Assembly (NCBI GenBank): GCA_040367435.1
Contig: BAABWY010000002.1
Location: 248,001 to 312,000, forward strand
Length of the DNA stretch: 64,000 nt
DNA from: Hyphomicrobiales bacterium 4NK60-0047b
Lineage (GTDB): Bacteria; Pseudomonadota; Alphaproteobacteria; Rhizobiales; HXMU1428-3
Direction of reading: 5' to 3'
Part shown: positions 25,614 to 33,798 of the stretch, in pieces
Layout of the letters: each line of letters begins with the position of its first letter
Position numbering within the stretch: the first letter of the stretch is position 1
Notes under the pieces: generated by a model
The model's database searches: none
What the model was told of the DNA's origin: nothing
The model's input: the letters and a program-made list of their open reading frames with translations, nothing else
Position numbers and translations under genes: made by a program

Positions 25614-28600
25614 GTGGCCCATTCACAGTTTGAACTCTTAAAAACCAAAAGATTTCTTCCCCTCTTCATAACGCAAGCCTTAGGTGCTTTTAATGATAAT
25701 GGCTTTAAAAACGCCCTTGTCATTCTCGTCACTTATAAATTAGCTGAAGCACAAGGTTTAAACGGCCCTCTATTTATAACCATCGCTGCTGGTCTATTTA
25801 TTTTACCCTTTTTTCTTTTCTCAGCCACAGCAGGACAACTCGCTGATAAATTTGAAAAAACCAAACTCATTCATAAAATCAAATTTGCCGAAATCATTTT
25901 AATGCTGCTCGCCATAGCTAGTTTCTATCTCGAGTCAGTCACACTTGGCCTCATAGTCCTCTTCTTGCTTGGAACACAATCCACATTTTTCGGCCCAATA
26001 AAATACGGTATCTTACCCCAGCACTTAACAGAAGATGAACTCATTGGCGGTAATGGCCTCATCGAAACAGGAACTTTCCTTTCAATTTTGTTAGGCACAC
26101 TCTTTGGTGGTATCCTCATCCTAATGGATAACGGTCTTATCTATGTATCCATTGCCCTACTATCATTTTCAGTCGCTGGTTTTGTGGCTAGTCTTTATAT
26201 TCCTAAAGCTGAAGCCCCTTCACCAAACCTAAAAATCAATGCAAACTTTTTAGCTGAAACTATGAACATTATGGGCATGGCCAGCAAAGACAGAAATGTA
26301 TTTTTGTCCATTTTAGGCATTTCTTGGTTCTGGTTTGTCGGAACAATTTTTCTCACCCAATTCCCAACATTTGCAAAAGAAAGTTTCTTTGCAAATGAAC
26401 AGGTGACCAATCTCTTTATCGCAACTTTTACAGTCGGCATCATGATCGGTTCGCTAATGTGCAACAAATTATTAAAAGGAAAAATCACAGCCAAATACGT
26501 ACCCCTAGCAGCAATTGCAATCACCATCTCAAGTCTAGGCCTTGTCGGCCTGACATCCTCCCTAACCATTCCACAACCACCTGAAGGCACGCTCTATAAT
26601 GTAGCTGAGTTTTTAGAAATAGGTGGTGCCTCCTTAGTTCTTTTCTCTCTTTTTATAATCGCAGTGTTCGGTGGAATCTATGCTGTGCCTTTATTTGCCA
26701 TGGTCCAACATTTAAGTGATCCAAAAGAACTCTCTCGCACAATCGCTGGCAACAATATTATCAACGCTATCTTCATGGTCGGCGCCTCACTCCTTGCAGT
26801 CCTCATGATAAGTTACGGTTTTGGCGTACTTGCAATCTTTACAACTGTCGCCATTTTGAATGCCTTTGTCGCGTTGTATATTTGTAAATTACTGCCGCAA
26901 GAGTTAGTAAAATCAATCGGTCGTTTTATCTTTCACGCGCTTTATCGTGTCGAAGTAAAGGGTATGGAAAATTATGAAAAAATCGGCGACAAAGCTGTCA
27001 TCATCGCCAACCACACTTCATTTCTCGATGCTCCAATTTTAGGTTGCTATCTACCAGACACACCTCTATTTGGCATCAATTCTCACATTGCTGAAAAATG
27101 GTGGGTAAAACCAGCTTTCGCATTATTTGACCTCTTCCCTCTAGACCCAACCAGTCCAATGGCATTGAAGGGATTAATCAAAGAAGTCGCAAACGGTAAA
27201 AAATGTGTCATCTTCCCAGAAGGGCGCATAACACTCACAGGCGCTCTTATGAAAGTCTATGAAGGTCCCGGCATGATTGCAGCCAACGCAGGAGCAGAAA
27301 TACTCCCAGTCAGAATTGATGGCGCTCAATATAGCCTGTTCTCAAGACTAAAAGGGAAAATGCGTTTAAGTCTTTTTCCAAAAATCACCATAACAATTCT
27401 ACCACCTCAAAAAATAGAAGCTCCAGAAAACCTAACTGGTCGTCAAAAACGAGCCAAAATTGGCCGGGATCTGCACGATGTAATGACCAACATGGTGTTT
27501 GAAACAAGCAATACAGATAGAACGTTGTTTCAAGGTTTACTTGATGCCGCCAAAATTCACGGTAAATCTTTGCAAATTCTAGAAGATGTCGAACGCAACC
27601 CAATGAGCTATAAACGTCTCATTTTAGGAAGCCTCATATTAGGTAAGAAATTTGAAAAATTCTCAGAACCAGGCGAAGCTGTTGGCGTACTGTTACCAAA
27701 CACAAATGGCACTGTTGCAACATTCATGGGGCTACAAGCAATCGGCCGTGTCCCTGCCATGCTTAACTTCTCAGCCGGACCAGCTAGCATGGTCGCAGCA
27801 ACTCAAACCGCAGCGATTAAAACAATCATAACATCAAGACGTTTCATCGAGCTAGGACGGTTAGAACAAGTTGAGATTGAATTAAACAAAGTCGCTAAGA
27901 TCATTTACCTTGAAGACATCAAAGATGATGTATCATCTACTGATAAACTTCTAGGGTTGATTAAAACTACTCTTATTTCACTAATTTATAACCCAAAGAA
28001 ATATAACAGCACACCAGATGATACAGCCACTATACTGTTCACATCAGGCTCTGAAGGAACACCCAAAGGTGTTGCACTAAGTCATAAAAATTTACTCTCA
28101 AATGTGCATCAGATTAGTGCAAAAGTAGACTTCAGCCCATCAGACACTGTTTTTAATGCGCTGCCAATCTTTCATGCCTTTGGCCTCTCAGACGGCACAT
28201 TGCTACCACTACTCTCAGGGGTAAAAATTTTCCTCTACCCTTCACCTCTTCATTACAGGATTGTTCCTGAAATGGTCTATGATACAAACGCGACTATAAT
28301 GTTCGGCACAGACACGTTCCTAAAAGGCTACGCTAACAAAGCTCATCCGTACGATTTCTATTCAATAAGATATGTATTCGCCGGTGCTGAAAAGCTCTCT
28401 AACGAAACTAGAACTCTCTGGTCTGATAAGTTTGGCATTCGGATTTTTGAAGGCTATGGCGCAACTGAGACATCACCCGCCCTCTCATTCAATACAGCTA
28501 TGGAATGCAAACCAGGTACCGTCGGACGTTTCTTACCTGGCATTAAATATAAATTAGAAACCATTCCAGGAATTGAGGATGGCGGTCGTCTCTTGGTAAC

Positions 28601-29048
28601 TGGTCCCAACATCATGAAAGGCTATATGTTCCACAATAACCCCGGTGACATTCAAGCACCTGAAGAAGGTTGGTATGACACGGGCGATATTGTTGATTTA
28701 GATGAGGAAGGCTACATCACCATTAAAGGTCGGGTTAAACGCTTTGCAAAAATCGCTGGTGAAATGGTCTCTCTCACTATGGTGGAACAATTCCTATCAA
28801 AACACTGGCCGGAAAATATGCACGGCGTAGTCGCACTACCTTGCCCGAAAAAAGGAGAGCAAATCATTTTGCTAACAGACAAAAAAAGCTTAGAGCGCAG
28901 TGAGCTTATGTCAAAAGCTAAAGAAGATGGACTAACCGAACTTGCTATACCAAAAACCATCCACGCAAATGAAACAATCCCTATTCTTGGAACTGGAAAA
29001 CTAGATCATGTAACACTAAAAACTCTAGCTGCAGAAAAGATAGGATAG
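25614..29048 (+). CDS. Fused lysophospholipid transporter, acyltransferase and acyl-ACP synthetase (Aas/LplT-like)
   Basis: The protein has 1,144 residues in three parts. Residues 1-420 are an MFS transporter (LplT-like, opening QALGAFNDNGFKNALVIL). Residues about 430-640 are a PlsC acyltransferase with ANHTSFLDAP (HX4D) and FPEGRITLTG. Residues about 660-1140 are an AMP-binding acyl-ACP synthetase with ILFTSGSEGTPKGVALSHKN, GYGATETSPALS and GWYDTGDIVDLDEEGYITIK. In E. coli these activities are split between LplT and Aas and re-acylate lysophospholipids at the inner membrane. The start is a GTG at 25614. It is monocistronic, with a hairpin after the stop. Confidence 0.92.
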   Translation: MAHSQFELLKTKRFLPLFITQALGAFNDNGFKNALVILVTYKLAEAQGLNGPLFITIAAGLFILPFFLFSATAGQLADKFEKTKLIHKIKFAEIILMLLAIASFYLESVTLGLIVLFLLGTQSTFFGPIKYGILPQHLTEDELIGGNGLIETGTFLSILLGTLFGGILILMDNGLIYVSIALLSFSVAGFVASLYIPKAEAPSPNLKINANFLAETMNIMGMASKDRNVFLSILGISWFWFVGTIFLTQFPTFAKESFFANEQVTNLFIATFTVGIMIGSLMCNKLLKGKITAKYVPLAAIAITISSLGLVGLTSSLTIPQPPEGTLYNVAEFLEIGGASLVLFSLFIIAVFGGIYAVPLFAMVQHLSDPKELSRTIAGNNIINAIFMVGASLLAVLMISYGFGVLAIFTTVAILNAFVALYICKLLPQELVKSIGRFIFHALYRVEVKGMENYEKIGDKAVIIANHTSFLDAPILGCYLPDTPLFGINSHIAEKWWVKPAFALFDLFPLDPTSPMALKGLIKEVANGKKCVIFPEGRITLTGALMKVYEGPGMIAANAGAEILPVRIDGAQYSLFSRLKGKMRLSLFPKITITILPPQKIEAPENLTGRQKRAKIGRDLHDVMTNMVFETSNTDRTLFQGLLDAAKIHGKSLQILEDVERNPMSYKRLILGSLILGKKFEKFSEPGEAVGVLLPNTNGTVATFMGLQAIGRVPAMLNFSAGPASMVAATQTAAIKTIITSRRFIELGRLEQVEIELNKVAKIIYLEDIKDDVSSTDKLLGLIKTTLISLIYNPKKYNSTPDDTATILFTSGSEGTPKGVALSHKNLLSNVHQISAKVDFSPSDTVFNALPIFHAFGLSDGTLLPLLSGVKIFLYPSPLHYRIVPEMVYDTNATIMFGTDTFLKGYANKAHPYDFYSIRYVFAGAEKLSNETRTLWSDKFGIRIFEGYGATETSPALSFNTAMECKPGTVGRFLPGIKYKLETIPGIEDGGRLLVTGPNIMKGYMFHNNPGDIQAPEEGWYDTGDIVDLDEEGYITIKGRVKRFAKIAGEMVSLTMVEQFLSKHWPENMHGVVALPCPKKGEQIILLTDKKSLERSELMSKAKEDGLTELAIPKTIHANETIPILGTGKLDHVTLKTLAAEKIG

Positions 29049-29064
29049 ATAAAGTCACATTAAA

Positions 29065-29100
29065 AAAGCTTCAGGGCTTTTCTTAAAGACCTGAAGCTTT
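29065..29100 (+). terminator. Hairpin terminator behind the acyltransferase gene
   Basis: An 11-bp stem, AAAGCTTCAGG/CCTGAAGCTTT, lies 16 bases after the stop. The 3' T-run is short (CTTTCC), so termination may be partial. Confidence 0.6.
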
Positions 29101-29181
29101 CCAACATGAAAAAATTTAAGGTAAAAATGCGAAAGAGAGTGAGGATCATATCAATTTTCCTTAAATTATATTCCAAACGAT

Positions 29182-29328
29182 TTAAGGAAAATCAATTGGA
29201 TCAATTTGTGAAGAGTTTTCAACGAATGTTGGGTACTTAATACCAAAACCTTCATCCCCTGCTTGGGCAGAAATTACACTTCCAAACAAAGTAAATACAA
29301 CAACTGATAATGCGATTAAATGTTTCAT
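29182..29328 (-). CDS. Small secreted protein, 48 residues
   Basis: The peptide begins MKHLIALSVVVFTLFGSVIS and has a clear signal peptide ending in SAQA; the predicted mature part is only about 25 residues (GDEGFGIKYPTFVENS...). GGAG lies seven bases before the ATG, which is strong support for translation. I do not recognise it. A longer reading from 29481 would bury the signal peptide and is rejected. It is divergent from the next small gene. Confidence 0.65.
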   Translation of the reverse strand: MKHLIALSVVVFTLFGSVISAQAGDEGFGIKYPTFVENSSQIDPIDFP

Positions 29329-29681
29329 TTTTATCTCCATATTAAAAATTTGAAAGCAACGATTGCTTTTCGTTGAAGACAACATGGAGTGTTTTTGAAA
29401 AGAAAAAAAGAACCTCTCACACGACCGTGAATTCGTTTGAACTGAGGTGTTAATCGATGAAAATTTGTGATCAATTTTCACAAGGAAGTGATGCTCGATC
29501 GCAAAAAAGAGAAGCTATCCCCTCCGTTTCACGAACCTGTGAATTTTCTAACAAACATCAATAGATCATCAAAAATATCACTCAGTTCTCTTTGTGATAT
29601 TTATCACATACCCTCCCCCAACAGTTCGCTAAATTTAACTCATCAAGACGAAAAAGTCGTCTGAAACATGAAACAAAAACA

Positions 29682-29720
29682 GTGCGGATGCTTTGTCGGC
29701 ATCTGAAGCGCAACTAAAAT
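29682..29720 (+). repeat. Short hairpin element directly before a small gene
   Basis: GTGCGGATGC-TTTGTCG-GCATCTGAAGCGCAACTAAAAT is a GGATGC-type copy. Its tail runs straight into the GGAGAGAG ribosome site of the gene at 29732, so it forms part of that gene's 5' leader. Confidence 0.72.
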
Positions 29721-29731
29721 GGAGAGAGAAA

Positions 29732-30028
29732 ATGAACACTTTAAAGAAAACAGTTGTGACAGCTTGTGCAATAGCAACAATCAGCTTTGCAGCTCTTGGA
29801 GCTACAACAACAGGCGCAAGCGCCGGTTGGAAAAAGCACCGTCACCATCACCACTTCCATGGTCGCTTTTTTAAGCCACACCACTACGGATACAACTACA
29901 GCTACGGCCACCGCTGCAAACCAAAATACCGCAAAATTTGGGTATGGAGCCCTCGCAGAGGCCGCAACGTGAAACGTCTGGTAAGAGTAGGTAAATGGTG
30001 TAACGGTAGATATTACAACTACTACTAA
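29732..30028 (+). CDS. Small secreted basic protein rich in His, Lys, Arg and Tyr
   Basis: The protein has 98 residues. The signal peptide MNTLKKTVVTACAIATISFA continues to a cleavage site near GASA, about residue 32. The mature part starts with a His-rich segment (KKHRHHHHFHGRFFKPHHYG), continues with YGYNYSYGHRC, and ends in a basic stretch PRRGRNVKRLVRVGKWCNG. Two Cys could form a disulfide. It has the same Arg/Lys/Tyr/Val flavour as the repeat protein at 6568 but no internal repeat. GGAGAGAG seven bases before the ATG fixes the start. A terminator follows. The His cluster could bind metal; function is unknown. Confidence 0.75.
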   Translation: MNTLKKTVVTACAIATISFAALGATTTGASAGWKKHRHHHHFHGRFFKPHHYGYNYSYGHRCKPKYRKIWVWSPRRGRNVKRLVRVGKWCNGRYYNYY

Positions 30029-30055
30029 GCCGAAACAAAAAACAACCTCACAAAA

Positions 30056-30090
30056 ACAAATCGGTCTCAACACTGAGGTCGGTTTGTTTG
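30056..30090 (+). terminator. Intrinsic terminator behind the small basic protein
   Basis: A 14-bp stem with two G-T pairs, ACAAATCGGTCTCA/TGAGGTCGGTTTGT, has a 4-nt loop and is followed by TTGTATT. Confidence 0.8.
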
Positions 30091-30199
30091 TATTAAATTC
30101 AAATGCAGAGCAAAATTTTTCATGCTGTGACATTTCACACAGTCCAAAACTCTTAAAAAATATAATTTGAAACAAGAAATTAGATAAGAGGAAAAAGCT

Positions 30200-30283
30200 A
30201 TGCAGCCAATTACAAAAAAGAACATTCATTTTCTAATGAAACTAAACTTTGCTCTTTTACTAATCATTGCCTGTACTTCATAG
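30200..30283 (+). CDS. Possible 27-residue membrane or lipoprotein peptide
   Basis: A short frame reads MQPITKKNIHFLMKLNFALL and ends LIIACTS, so it closes right after a lipobox-like IIAC. GAGG lies seven bases before the ATG. It could be a tiny lipoprotein, a leader peptide, or a chance frame. The position among other tiny membrane and secreted genes favours a real product, but evidence is thin. Confidence 0.35.
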   Translation: MQPITKKNIHFLMKLNFALLLIIACTS

Positions 30284-30345
30284 AATGAACTTCACTACAG
30301 GCAAATTAACAAACCCAGTCTCTTAAAATTTATGGAGGCTAAAAA

Positions 30346-30438
30346 ATGGAGTTTTGGATGACCATACTTTTTAAACTAAGCATTACCATCGGACTGATTT
30401 ATTTATATCTGCCGTCGGATCCACCTAACCAGGATTAG
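30346..30438 (+). CDS. Possible 30-residue single-span membrane protein
   Basis: The frame begins MEFWMTILFKLSITIGLIYL and ends in a polar PSDPPNQD tail. The ribosome site GGAGG six bases before the ATG is one of the best in the window. One hydrophobic helix spans about 5-22. It ends 18 bp from the end of the convergent cyclase gene. Its function is unknown. Confidence 0.5.
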   Translation: MEFWMTILFKLSITIGLIYLYLPSDPPNQD

Positions 30439-30456
30439 TCTGTAAAGTAAGTTAGC

Positions 30457-31692
30457 TTACCTCTGGCGCAACAAGTAACCAGCGTTCATCACACCAACAC
30501 CGCGCAACTCAGTGACATCCAAATTAGTAAATTGAAAAGTATCTTGAACGGCGGCAACAAACGCTTCACTACAATGAATACGAGACGGTAAACTCTGCGC
30601 TTCCAATCTGGCAGCACAATTTACTGAACTTCCCCAAACATCATAAGTCATCCGCTGATCACCAATGATACCAGCTGTCACAGGCCCACGGTGAATACCT
30701 ATTCGAAGAGATAAAGTATCAAGTCCTAAAAAAGAACGATTATTCATTTGCTCAATCATATCCAGAGCTAAAAACCCAATCGCCCGAGCACCACCAGCAT
30801 CATGCAATCCACCAACTGCTAAATAACCATCACCAATCGTTTTAATTTTATCAACTGAATAATTCTCACATAAACCATCAAAGGTCGTAAACAAATCATC
30901 CAAATAAGCAACCACATCCTCAGGTGGCACATTATGAGAAGCGCGCGTAAATCCAACCAAATCAGCAAACAAAATGGTCGCATCCTCAACCCTGTCGGCA
31001 ATACGTTCTTTTGGAGCAGCTTTAAGGCGCTCTGCAATAGGAACCGGCAATATAGTCGTCAGTAATTTTTCAGACCGCTGGTACTCCAAAGCTAAAGCTT
31101 GTTCAGCTTTATAAAGCGAACTAAGAGCATAAAAAATCAATAAGGAGTTGATCAAAATCGCATTCACATAAGCCTGAAGTGCAAGCTCTCGGCGAAACGT
31201 TTGATCGCCCACCATCAAAAACCCTTCATCACTTGCAAAAAAGTAAACGCCAATCAACGCCATAAGTCCAGCACCGAGCAGCGGTAAATAGACGTGCGTA
31301 TTTTGCACCCCCACCATGAAAATAAACGCACCGGCCAAGGTAAAGTAAATCTGCAAATCACTATTCAGACCAAAGGCCATAACTACAAAGCTATTTCCAA
31401 AGAAGATAAAGAAGGCAAGTAAAACAGCCGCGAGGTACTCACCATATCGATGCATAAACACCAGCGAGAGGGCACAAATGATCATACAAAAATTATAAAT
31501 GTTAACGGGTAGCAGGGCCCAAAAATCATGCAAGCCATTCATAATTAGATGATGAAAGGCATTAAACGCCGTGACAATAAGCACCATATTCGTAAAACGA
31601 TGCCGGCGCCGTACACCTTCATCAGAACTGACAATTCCAACATTTAGAATTTTATGACCTAGGTCGATAAAATAAGCTTTCACTTTATTCAT
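30457..31692 (-). CDS. Membrane-bound class III adenylate cyclase
   Basis: The protein has 411 residues. The N-terminal half (about 30-205) carries about six hydrophobic segments. The catalytic domain (about 230-400) has the metal site ILFADLVGFT, then VDKIKTIGDGYLAVGG and RMTYDVWGSSVNCAARLEAQ. The Lys in KIKTIGD and the Asp in YDVWG are the residues that select adenine over guanine in this class, so cAMP is the expected product. It follows the CRP-family gene by three bases on the same strand and is clearly cotranscribed with it. Confidence 0.9.
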   Translation of the reverse strand: MNKVKAYFIDLGHKILNVGIVSSDEGVRRRHRFTNMVLIVTAFNAFHHLIMNGLHDFWALLPVNIYNFCMIICALSLVFMHRYGEYLAAVLLAFFIFFGNSFVVMAFGLNSDLQIYFTLAGAFIFMVGVQNTHVYLPLLGAGLMALIGVYFFASDEGFLMVGDQTFRRELALQAYVNAILINSLLIFYALSSLYKAEQALALEYQRSEKLLTTILPVPIAERLKAAPKERIADRVEDATILFADLVGFTRASHNVPPEDVVAYLDDLFTTFDGLCENYSVDKIKTIGDGYLAVGGLHDAGGARAIGFLALDMIEQMNNRSFLGLDTLSLRIGIHRGPVTAGIIGDQRMTYDVWGSSVNCAARLEAQSLPSRIHCSEAFVAAVQDTFQFTNLDVTELRGVGVMNAGYLLRQR

Positions 31693-31695
31693 AAC

Positions 31696-32376
31696 TTAAT
31701 TCAAAGCCGCAGCAATGCGACCCTCCAGCTCCGCTACATCCAATAGGACCAACCCACCACGTGTCTTTTCTAAAATTCCAACTTTCATAAGAGCAGACAA
31801 CTCCCGGCTGACAACTTCACGTCGACAACCAATCCGGCCTGCTAAATGATGATGAAACGGCGGAGGTGAAATAATTCTTTGCTCTTTATTAGAACGACGA
31901 GGAACTGACAAACGAAGCAATTCAGCATAAAGCCGTTCATTGGTTTTCAAAACGCTCATTTCTGAAAATCGAAGATCTAAGGATCGAATTCTAGAAACCA
32001 AAACCTTCAATATTTCAGACGCAACTTCAGGCACACCTGTTGCCAATTCTAAAAAATGAGACGAAGAAAGACGGGCAATCTCGGTGCGCTGCAACGCTGT
32101 TACATTCGCAGATCGCCCCTTGCCATCAATTGCAGAAAGTTCACCAAAGAAATCACCCTCAGAAAGATCAGCCAAAATTACTTCCCGCCCAAGAACAGAG
32201 CGATATAAAACCCTCACCTTTCCAGAAAGGATAAATAACACATCTGATGATGGGTCTTCAAAATCAAGAATCAACTCATTCTCATTATAAGTTCTTGTAA
32301 CTATTTTTTTCTCCAAACCCTCACACTGCCCCTCAGACAGAGAAGAGAACAAAGAAATCTTGTTCAAAGCACCCAT
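31696..32376 (-). CDS. Crp/Fnr family transcriptional regulator, probably cAMP-binding
   Basis: The protein has 226 residues. The cyclic-nucleotide-binding domain (about 5-125) keeps the phosphate-binding cassette of CRP: DFFGELSAIDGKGRSANVTA contains Gly-Glu-Leu and Arg-Ser-Ala. The C-terminal helix-turn-helix is AGRIGCRREVVSRELSALMK (about 175-200). No Fnr-type cysteine cluster is present. Being the first gene of a two-gene unit with the adenylate cyclase, it may be the receptor for the cAMP made by its partner. The 430 bp upstream contain no gene and presumably the promoter. Confidence 0.9.
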   Translation of the reverse strand: MGALNKISLFSSLSEGQCEGLEKKIVTRTYNENELILDFEDPSSDVLFILSGKVRVLYRSVLGREVILADLSEGDFFGELSAIDGKGRSANVTALQRTEIARLSSSHFLELATGVPEVASEILKVLVSRIRSLDLRFSEMSVLKTNERLYAELLRLSVPRRSNKEQRIISPPPFHHHLAGRIGCRREVVSRELSALMKVGILEKTRGGLVLLDVAELEGRIAAALN

Positions 32377-32806
32377 ACTCGTAAATAAACTTTCACTTAT
32401 TAGTTAATAAGGGGCCAACCCCTAACCGCAACAAATCATAGCCAATTTCTGAAACTCTACAAGCATCATAAAAATCATCAATGCTAAAAAATTAATGACA
32501 TTTTTACCTAAAATTTTAAAAAAATTAGCATCAAATAAAAAAGTATTTTTATTAAATAAATAAGCAAATTAAAATAAACACTTAGTAAGTATTTACTACA
32601 GTTTTACTTCGCTTATTCGTCTTTTTTTATTTTATTCCTGCTAATCTAAAAGCATCAAGAAATAACCACAACCAGTATGACGTGGATACTACAGCTTGTA
32701 ACTTAAAAGTGGATACCGGTTTTAAGAGAAATGACAAGCTTAAACAAAGAAAGAGAGCATGTCCCTAAATTCATTACAAAGAGACAGTCTCTAATGGAAT
32801 AAAACA
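32377..32806. other. Gene-free AT-rich region with divergent promoters
   Basis: This stretch separates the crp-like gene (minus) from a hypothetical gene (plus). It is very AT-rich between 32480 and 32600. I see no RNA gene, repeat copy or strong hairpin in it. Confidence 0.4.
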
Positions 32807-33556
32807 ATGATTGAGCAAGCATTACAAACAGTCAAAACACCAGGGATACCAGTCTCTCAAGCTGGCCCTGATAGAAAAGACAATGTAAGCGCTTATGAAA
32901 AAATCAAAGCAAAGCGCGCCCAAGATAAACAAACCGAAGAACATGGTCCAAAATTCACAATTGATCGCCAATTTTCTAGTAGCTCTAAAGTTTTGGCAAA
33001 AAGCCTTGGCCGGTTCAATAAAGTTTTAAATTATCTAGAAACGTCAGTTCCTTCAAAACCAGTAGAAGAAACAACCATGTTTGCTGGTCTAAAAATTAGT
33101 AAGAAAAACACAGACCAAGCAATCAATGGCATAGAAAATAAAAGTCAGCCACCAGATAGCACTAGAAACAAAACCAGTGACAAAAAAGTTTATGGCGAGC
33201 AATTAGAACTAGATTTATTTCCAAACGAAAAAAAAGTGGACGGCACTGAAAATCAGAAACCTCCTGTAGAGATTAAAAAATTTGATGAGCCACCCAAAAA
33301 ATCACTAGAGATTGAGCAAGTCCCCTCAATAGATGTAGGACATAATCCAAGTGACTTTAAAATTCATAACATCATTACAGATGAGATTATAAAAGCGATT
33401 TCACAAAGTGAACCCTCTTTAAAAGTCCAAGAAGTGAGTGAACATCTTGCTAGTAAGTTAGCCAACGAAGTTAGAAAACAATTGGCCAATCTACCCCATG
33501 CCATAGCAACAAATGAAGATTCTGCCCCCGTGGCCGTTTTTGAAAGGGAGATATAA
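32807..33556 (+). CDS. Hypothetical hydrophilic protein, 249 residues
   Basis: I recognise no domain. There is no signal peptide or membrane segment. The sequence is rich in Lys, Glu, Ser, Asn and Pro and looks largely disordered (QAGPDRKDNVSAYEKIKAKR, NKSQPPDSTRNKTSDKK). Two segments look ordered: SKVLAKSLGRFNKVLNYLET (about 64-84) and the C-terminal helix KVQEVSEHLASKLANEVRKQ (about 205-225). It is a single gene, followed by a small tandem repeat. Codon use does not stand out from its neighbours. Confidence 0.7.
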   Translation: MIEQALQTVKTPGIPVSQAGPDRKDNVSAYEKIKAKRAQDKQTEEHGPKFTIDRQFSSSSKVLAKSLGRFNKVLNYLETSVPSKPVEETTMFAGLKISKKNTDQAINGIENKSQPPDSTRNKTSDKKVYGEQLELDLFPNEKKVDGTENQKPPVEIKKFDEPPKKSLEIEQVPSIDVGHNPSDFKIHNIITDEIIKAISQSEPSLKVQEVSEHLASKLANEVRKQLANLPHAIATNEDSAPVAVFEREI

Positions 33557-33601
33557 TAAGAAGAACCAATAAGTAAGCTACTTAAGGTTCCATTACTTAG
33601 C

Positions 33602-33653
33602 CCCTGATTTCGTACCCTGATCTCGCCCCCTGATCTCGCCCCCTGATCTCGCC
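33602..33653. repeat. 13-nt tandem repeat, four units
   Basis: Four adjoining units read CCCTGATTTCGTA, then CCCTGATCTCGCC three times. The last unit overlaps one arm of a 9-bp inverted repeat, CTCGCCATG (33648-33656) with CATGGCGAG (33693-33701). Confidence 0.85.
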
Positions 33654-33745
33654 ATGGCTCCAAAAGCAAAAATAATAATCACCTACAAAAATCATGGCGA
33701 GGCCTTTTAAAAAGTCCTGAACAAAAATAAAAAGAGAACAATTTA

Positions 33746-33780
33746 AAGCCGCATCTGTTGAAAAGGTGCGGCTTCGTCTT
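33746..33780 (-). terminator. Terminator between the hypothetical gene and katA
   Basis: An 8-bp perfect stem, AAGCCGCA/TGCGGCTT, with a 12-nt loop sits 26 bases beyond the catalase stop codon on the minus strand. The flanks are T-rich in both directions (TTTAAATT on minus, CGTCTTGTT on plus), so it may be bidirectional. Confidence 0.65.
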
Positions 33781-33798
33781 GTTACCTATAAATAAAAT

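Noticed and set aside
29467-29664. 65-residue frame on the plus strand before the small basic protein
   Set aside because: It has no ribosome site, no signal or domain, and overlaps the probable promoter of the divergent small gene.
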